Position numbers and translations under genes: made by a program. Shown one piece after another: positions 57,751 through 64,000 of a stretch of 64,000 bases of DNA. The notes beneath the pieces were generated by a model. It had not been told where the DNA came from, did not search any database, and saw only the letters and a list, made by a program, of their open reading frames with translations. Every line of letters starts with the position of its first letter. The stretch's first letter is position 1. This DNA is from Amaranthus tricolor (lineage: Eukaryota > Streptophyta > Magnoliopsida > Caryophyllales > Amaranthaceae), in the NCBI RefSeq assembly GCF_026212465.1, contig NC_080063.1, positions 18,584,797 to 18,648,796 of the forward strand, written 5' to 3'.

Positions 57751-58159
57751 ATCATTACATTTTAAAAATAAAATCAAAGTTAAATTCGATTATACAAGAT
57801 CGGTGGATATATAAAGTGAACATCTTCATGTTAAATTGTAATTGTCTTGCCCAATACTCTATATAATCCTACTTTATGGGAATACATGCCCAATCCAGCT
57901 AATGAATCCATGTGCAACTTCTTTTCAATATAAAAAACACAAATTTTATTGATTACACTGTTAATGAAGATGTTTGATTAATTATAAAATTAAGTAAAGT
58001 TTAGGGATCAAAGTAGAAGAAATAAAACTTTGAGTTTGTGTTCAAATCCTTATAGAATCTATAAATATAGGATTGTATTTTGTATAAAGTAGTTGACTTT
58101 TATATTTAATTATATAATTTTTCCAATAAAAATATTAAATTTTTGTGCCAGTTTTTATA

Positions 58160-58421
58160 TACTTTCTCTGTTTTAATTTACTTGCAACATTTTTTTTTTA
58201 CGCAGTCTAATGTATTAATTCAATTCTTAATATTTCTAATTATGTATGATAAAAAATTATAAATATTTGATATTAATAATCTTTGCAATGAGACAAATAA
58301 AAAAAGATCTCATTTGACTATGTTTTGATTAATAGATTAAAAAACTAATCACATATTAAGAATGATGGATAAATAGTGTCATTTTATCTAATGTTGCAAC
58401 TAATATGAAACGAAGGAAGTA
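58160..58421. mobile_element. Stowaway-like MITE
   Basis: The left end TACTTTCTCTGTTTTAATTT and the right end, reversed (TACTTCCTTCGTTTCATATT), are good inverted repeats. Both are followed by a GTTGCAACAT/TTGCAACAT phrase and flanked by TA. This is the clearest member of the family here. Confidence 0.7.
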
Positions 58422-58931
58422 ATTATTTTGACTAGTGTATCGTTTATTCGCCTATAATTATTTTACTAGTGTATTCACTTTAGTTTATGTTTTTGCCCTT
58501 AATTTTGTAAGATCTATTAAATCGACTATGTATGATGAAGTTACAAATCAATTAATATATTTAACGTGGTATATTTCTTTTTTTAACTCGTTATATACAT
58601 TCATACTTCCCTTATGAGAGTTATTGACATAATAAAATGATAAATAAAAGGAATATTGATCACTATGTACCATGAACAAACTAAAGAATCAAATAATTGC
58701 TAGACTTAAAAAGGATGAAGAAAATGAACTGGCAAGTGACATTTTAATGAAGCATAGTACATAAAGAATGTGAGAGTACTCATTAGCCCAACTAATGTAA
58801 TTTATGATTTACCATCTAATTTTCTTTTATTTATCCATTTAAAAAATTTATAAGAGATATATTAAAATAAAATTTTTTATTGTGAGATTATTTTATTAAA
58901 TTTGTTTATATTTTTTTAAATTGTAAGAAAA

Positions 58932-59202
58932 TAATCCCTCTTATTCACCTTAGGTGTCCCATTTACTTTTGAGACACTATTCATTTATCACTTTTAAATT
59001 GCATTTTATCATTAATCTATAAGTAAAAATATAGTCATGTGGGATCTTATTTGATTCGTTTTGATGTAAAGATTATTAATATCAATTTTTTATAATTTTT
59101 AATTATATATAACTCAATATATTAAAAATTAAATAAATATATTAAATAAAGTGTATAAAGTAAATGAGACACGTAAGATGAATAGAAGAATAGAAGGGAT
59201 TA
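58932..59202. mobile_element. Stowaway-like MITE
   Basis: The left end TAATCCCTCTTATTCACCTT and the right end, reversed (TAATCCCTTCTATTCTTCTA), are inverted. Both lead into GTGTCCCATTTACTTT/GTGTCTCATTTACTTT. The interior shares GATCTTATTTGATTCGTTTT with related copies. Confidence 0.7.
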
Positions 59203-60599
59203 AAATTTACGAACAAAAAGTTAGTAGGGAATTGTTGGTTTTGATGCTTATGCACTCAATAACTCCAACCTATTTGATGTTGATTCTTACTTTAAATTGT
59301 TTATTAATATCAACCGACAATCATGTCCATAACAAATTAAACAACCAAGAATAAAGTTCTTTTAACTTTTTGCAAATTAAAGTGTGGGATAATCGGATAA
59401 TTGGGAATTTCTTTGAATCTTTTGACTTCAAACACAATATATTCTTACTAGTTACTACATTTTTTGTCCTTTAATTTCGCTTCATTATTTGTATGTTTAT
59501 TAATTGTTTTTAGTTAAAATAGATTTGACTATTTGATATTTATTTAACTTAATAATTAAATTTAATTTTAAATCGACTCATAATATTTGGTTTGAAATCG
59601 ACTCGATAATTCGAATAAACACTTTTAATTTTTTTTAGAAAAGGACTAGAGTATCTATATTGATAAAGAAAAAAAGAATTAATGTACATATAAATAATAA
59701 GAATTAAATTTCTATCATAAAATTAAATTCAACAACTAGGTGAGGAATTTTAACTTCAGTTGGTTACTTGGTAAATAATTTTTTACATTTTATTGCAGTT
59801 TCCATTTCATGGAAATTTCATTTTTTATGCTTACACAAAACGTGTCAACTAAACCCAAGTATACACAATACTCCATTACACGTAATTTGATCCATTATAC
59901 TATATCCATAAGTTTTCCTAAATATTTTTATTTATTTAAGATTGTTATATTAAGAATTTTGCTATAAGTTTAATTTTATAAATGACCTTCATAATTTTCT
60001 TAAAATCATAAGTTAGCTTATTGGTTTTTTTTTTTTTTTTTATCATCTTTGTAATATATGTTTAATTTTCTCCACATACAAAGTAACTACATTGTAAGAA
60101 CTTTTGTAATCTTATACTTTTAAATTTTTTTTCACTTTTGTTCCACTCAATTTTTGTTATTTTAGCATGTTTTAATCAATTTTTTCTAGTTTTATTTATG
60201 AATATGACCCATCACTTTTATTCTCTCTTATTATTTCTACATATCCTACTAATTTAACTCATTACACTAAATTTCTTAGGAGTAGTTCATCCAACAATTT
60301 TAGCATATTTTTGCACAGATAGAAGATTGAATGATCAAACCATCTAATATAAGTACTTAATAAATTAGCTGGTTGACGCAAATTATTGTTTTGAATAAGC
60401 TCTTTTTCAATAAACTGTTATTGAACAAACTGCTCATAGCAATGAGTTCAGAATTAGTTGTTCAAATCCATTGGTAGAATCAACTAATCAAATAAGATAC
60501 TACAATAAATTAACAAACTATCAGCTACAAATTATCAGCCGTTTATCTTTTATCTCTTTTGTCTAAACAATATGAGGTTAAATGTCTCAAAACACTACT
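59203..60599. other. AT-rich intergenic DNA, no gene seen
   Basis: No supported gene or clearly bounded repeat. Confidence 0.4.
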
Positions 60600-60862
60600 G
60601 GTCCGTTTGGTCTGTGAAATTAAATGGTAGTAATGGAAATAATTTATAGTGTAAAATTTCATTAAAAATTTCATATCATTACCATGATAGTGAAACTTTG
60701 ATAACAAAAAAGTTTTTTTTTTACATAATTTCATTACCACCTAATACCACATCTCCCAATGATAATGCATTGGAATAAATTTTATGAAGAAAATAAGATG
60801 ATTAAAGTTGGACAAACATAACAATCAAAGTAGCAAAGAAATTGCCACCTATCAAACGGATC
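60600..60862. mobile_element. MITE upstream of the last gene
   Basis: The left end GGTCCGTTTGGTCTGTGAAATT and the right end, reversed (GATCCGTTTGATAGGTGGCAATTT), are inverted repeats of the KRTCCGTTTGRT type used by hAT-like MITEs. No target duplication was found. It ends about 115 bp before the ATG of the next gene, so it may supply part of its promoter or 5' UTR. Confidence 0.5.
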
Positions 60863-60976
60863 GTAAGTATCATTTCAATAAATTATAAAAAATCCTTATT
60901 TTTGTCCAACCAAACCCTTCATTTCACCACCCACCCCACTCCACTCCTACGCTCGCCTTTCTCTACCCACCCAAAA

Positions 60977-61669
60977 ATGCAACTCCCAGAGCCAAAAAAC
61001 CCCATCAAAAAATCCCACAAAAAACCCAAACACAAACACCCAAATTACGACCAAAATCCCCAATCCGCCCCCTCATCTTCTCCATCCATTTCGTTCAAAT
61101 CCAATTCCGAAGTCAAACTTCTCAAATTCGGCGGTCAATTCATCGTTAAATCCTTCACAGTTCGCCGAAATCGTCCATTAGAGCTCTCTTCACTTCTAAA
61201 TCTCTCACCTCCACAACAATTTCCATCAACAATCTCATTTTTACCTTCAAATTTCACCATTTTAGCTCATCAAGCTTGGCATACCTTAACTCTAGGGTTA
61301 GGTACCAAGAAATCTAAGATCATTATCTTTGTTTTTGGTTCTGTTGATGCGAAATCCTCCATTGATTTGAAATGGCCGCACGAGATTGCCTTAGGTGACG
61401 TCAATAAACGGTTGATTCGTGGGATGAACGGTTGGGATTTCGCTAGGTTTAAATTTAGAAAAGGGTGTATTACTTTTTATGTTTTTGCTGTTAGGAAATG
61501 TGGTGAAAAAGTATTCCAGTGTGGTGAAGATTTGCGTGTTATCCTGCACTCTGTTGTTTCTCTAAATGATTTTCTTGATCATACGGCTATGCTTGCTTTG
61601 CCTAATCAACGATCCATCAATCATTCTTCTTCATCGAATGCTAATGCTCATTCTGTTACTGCCCATTGA
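60977..61669 (+). CDS. Conserved plant protein of unknown function, single exon
   Basis: A 230-residue intronless frame starts at the first ATG (MQLPEPKNPIKKSHKKPKHK). The N-terminus (about 1-50) is basic and Ser/Pro-rich and looks disordered. A well-ordered part follows: SEVKLLKFGGQFIVKSFTVR, FLPSNFTILAHQAWHTLTLG, KSKIIIFVFGS, GDVNKRLIRG, ARFKFRKGCITFYVFAVRKC, DLRVILHSVVSLNDFLDHTA. The good residue balance, the length of the frame and recollection of similar plant proteins support a real gene, but I cannot name the family or its role. No signal peptide or membrane span. The frame stays open upstream of the ATG to about 60,842 without another ATG. Confidence 0.75.
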   Translation: MQLPEPKNPIKKSHKKPKHKHPNYDQNPQSAPSSSPSISFKSNSEVKLLKFGGQFIVKSFTVRRNRPLELSSLLNLSPPQQFPSTISFLPSNFTILAHQAWHTLTLGLGTKKSKIIIFVFGSVDAKSSIDLKWPHEIALGDVNKRLIRGMNGWDFARFKFRKGCITFYVFAVRKCGEKVFQCGEDLRVILHSVVSLNDFLDHTAMLALPNQRSINHSSSSNANAHSVTAH

Positions 61670-62867
61670 GTTTGTTTTTGTATTCATTTATTGGGACTAT
61701 TTGGGGGAAAATTTTGTATTCCACTTTTAAAAGTTAATGAAAGTGAAAATTTTAGCATATAGTAATTTTCTTTTATGAGGGTCTCATTTTGTGAGATTAT
61801 TTTTATTGGTTTGATATATATCTATTTAGTATTTTAAAATAATTATTTTTAACTTTTAATTAATTTATTAGAGAAGTAGATTAATTATATGGAACTATAT
61901 ACGTAAGACTAGCTGGACCCATAAAGGATTGCTGAATTTCCTATATTTGTCATAGTTTTGGGACTTACTAATTTAGAAAATTGAGTAGAGAGACCATCTC
62001 TAATTGTATTGTCATAAAAAAAAATATAATGTAAGAATAAATAATAAGCTTTAATAGATTGACCTTAAGAAAAAGACTTGGCAGATTGGGCAATGTATCA
62101 AATTTCAAATAGAATATTTAAATTTTAGAAATAAATTTTCACCAATGGATATGAAAATATATGTACCTTCATACCTTGTATCTTGGTATATTGGTATAGA
62201 ACTAATTTTTTACTCATTATTAGCTTTTTAAAAAATTGTAGAATTCTACTGTCATAGTTTGTATAGTAATGAAGAGTCGATGTGGACTATTATTGGAAAT
62301 TGAAAATTATATATTGATTTATTTAGTCGATTGCTATTTTTTGTGATTAAAATTGTAACATTGTTGTTTTTGTACTTATACTGCTTTAAATTATTTGACT
62401 TATTGTATAGACATCTAAAAAAAATATTAAAACAAAAGAAATCATAGTTACTAATATATATGATATTTTATATGAGGTTCATTTCATTTTGTGCATTTAA
62501 AATGAAGAAAAAATGTTAGGAGTAATTTACTTCTCTTACTTAATTTCTAAAAAAACTAAAAATATTAATAACAATGAACAAATTCATTATAAATTTTTTT
62601 CTACCTTTTGTATAGCTAGGGTGTTGGTGAAAACCATCAAAGACTTTATGTTGACTTTTTGACTTTTTTTAATTGTTCATCGTTATCAATGAACAAAACA
62701 TAACTTGAAACTCGGATAAAAAGACACTTATTTTGAAATATAGTTTAAAAAATTATTTTTTTAAATTTCTTTTTATTAAGATAGGCTCTGTTATTCAAAT
62801 ATTATAAAGAATGTTTGAATATTTAAAGTATTAAGTTTGACAGTAAAAATAACATCAAATCTTAAAT
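61670..62867. other. 3' flank and AT-rich intergenic DNA, no gene seen
   Basis: The first part is the likely 3' UTR of the preceding gene. A phrase GGGTCTCATTTTGTGAGA near 61,780 is like the GACGGTCTC MITE ends. No frame is supported. Confidence 0.4.
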
Positions 62868-63064
62868 AACAGCTCGTCTTGTATGAGATCATCTCATGAG
62901 ATGGGTCCATATATTAACCCATTTTTTTATTGATTACTTTAAGATCGTAAGTGATCGTTTTAAGATTATAAATAATCATTCTAAAACCATAAATAATGAT
63001 TATTTAAAAATTATAAGTAATCACTTTGATTGAGATGGTCTCACCGTGAGACCTTTTCAGTTAA
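62868..63064. mobile_element. MITE-like element, GTCTCACCGTGAGAC family
   Basis: The left end is AGCTCGTCTTGTATGAGATC and the right end GAGATGGTCTCACCGTGAGA. Between them are four to five AAGTGATCRTTTTAAGATTATA-like units. In reverse it matches the element at 19,730-19,960. Related units without clear ends continue at 63,360-63,460. Confidence 0.5.
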
Positions 63065-63258
63065 GAATTAGTGATTAAACAATTAAAATTGAGTTTTTAA
63101 GACAAAAATAAATATTTTAATTAATTTATTTAGTTTCACTATTTAACCCATTTTAAGACGCTAGACCATGTGATTGTGTATAACCAGTAATGCCCATTGC
63201 CCAGCCCATTTAGAAAATGATGCCTAAGGAGTAAGAACTACACAAAAGGACCATTGTT

Positions 63259-63303
63259 GGCTTGAACCCAGACTAGTGCTCTATCGATTAAGCTACATGG
63301 GCC
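63259..63303 (-). repeat. tRNA-derived fragment (SINE head-like)
   Basis: Minus strand: GGCCCATGTAGCTTAATCGA then TAGAGC (A-box region), followed after 6 nt by TCTGGGTTCAAGCC (B-box like). The anticodon arm is missing, so it cannot be a working tRNA. It may be a SINE head or a decayed tRNA. Confidence 0.4.
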
Positions 63304-64000
63304 TTATTAAAAAAAATTCTCTTATATTAACATGTTAATAATGTAAACTTGTAAAATAATACAATCGTAAGTGATCATTTTAATATTATAAGTGATCATT
63401 TTAAAATTATTAAAAATAATTTTTTTAATAATTATAAGTGATCATCTTAAGATTATACATTTATATTGGCCATGTTAAGATAAATATAATTTCACCATGA
63501 AATTATTTTGAGGATTTGTTCACTTTGTTGACTTTAAAATTATGAAGAAGAATTGAGATGAAATGGAGTGTTAATGGAGCATACAGAAATAGAGTTTATA
63601 AGTAAGAAAGTAAAAAAAATAAAAGTATATTAAAAAGTCACTTGGTATAATCTGATTGAATACTCTCAAATTTCTTAAAACCTTTTTACCTCTTCAACAA
63701 TAGCAACCTTAAATTAATTGATGTAATATTCATTATTAACCAAAAAAAAGATTTTTAGATGAAATAATGCAGTTAGATTTTAATTTTGATTTGAAAGTCT
63801 AAGAGATTGAAGCACCTTACAAAAAATTTAAAATGATACGAATATAATACTTTTAAAAGATAACTAAAATTAAAAGATGAATGTTAAAAAACGGCTAAGG
63901 AATGGGAGAAACCTTTATGAGTATTTTTTTAAAATTTTTAATACTCTGTTTTTTTCACTTTAATAATTTATTTGACTAAACATATTTGTAAATATAATAA
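63304..64000. other. AT-rich DNA to the window end, no gene seen
   Basis: Apart from the AAGTGATC-type repeats at 63,360-63,460, nothing is supported. Confidence 0.4.

Noticed and set aside
57603..57866. 87-residue frame starting MMACISPCYF
   Set aside because: It starts inside the SINE-like element and runs through its T-rich tail.

Overview
This window is nuclear DNA of a flowering plant, almost certainly a eudicot. It is AT-rich, its genes have GT-AG introns, it carries plant-specific families (DUF506, xyloglucan endotransglucosylase, GH17-X8 glucanase, plant mobile domain), and most of the rest is plant transposable elements. I cannot fix the species from sequence alone.

Layout. 1-3.1 kb: a C-rich/G-rich low-complexity block, then plain AT-rich DNA. 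3.1-6.3 kb: a three-exon DUF506 gene (+). 7.7-12.1 kb and 15.5-19.7 kb: two diverged copies of one segment in direct orientation. Each carries a tRNA-like gene and what looks like a spliced, minus-strand transcription unit with a conserved hairpin and a short conserved coding exon. A rotten Ty1/copia fragment (12.4-15.2 kb) lies between them. 21.3-22.7 kb: a complete three-exon XTH gene (-). 22.9-29.9 kb: intergenic DNA with a non-autonomous Helitron, a complete TRIM and MITEs. 29.9-38.9 kb: a Ty1/copia element (-) whose reading frame appears undamaged except that two gypsy-type solo LTRs have landed in it, each with a 5-bp target duplication; its 5' LTR is missing. 43.0-48.7 kb: a complete Mutator-like element (MULE). 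51.0-56.2 kb: a four-exon GH17 beta-1,3-glucanase with an X8 domain (+). 57-60.9 kb: a SINE-like element and several MITEs. 61.0-61.7 kb: a single-exon conserved plant gene of unknown function (+).

The most interesting object is the MULE at 43,034-48,655. It has about 100-bp terminal inverted repeats and an 8-bp target duplication. Two convergent genes lie inside: a MURA-type transposase (three exons, open frame) and a plant mobile domain (PMD) protein (coding part interrupted by one apparent frameshift). In each gene the first intron holds two copies of an unusual module: a poly(A) run of about 20, a cluster of GTCGCAC/GTGCGAC palindromes, and a poly(T) run of about 20. The element therefore has four such modules placed symmetrically beneath its two ends. 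They are candidates for transposase or PMD binding sites, or for a self-silencing hairpin system.

The host genes (DUF506, XTH, GH17-X8, the unknown 230-residue protein) are unrelated to one another. XTH and GH17-X8 both act in the cell wall, but nothing suggests a functional cluster.
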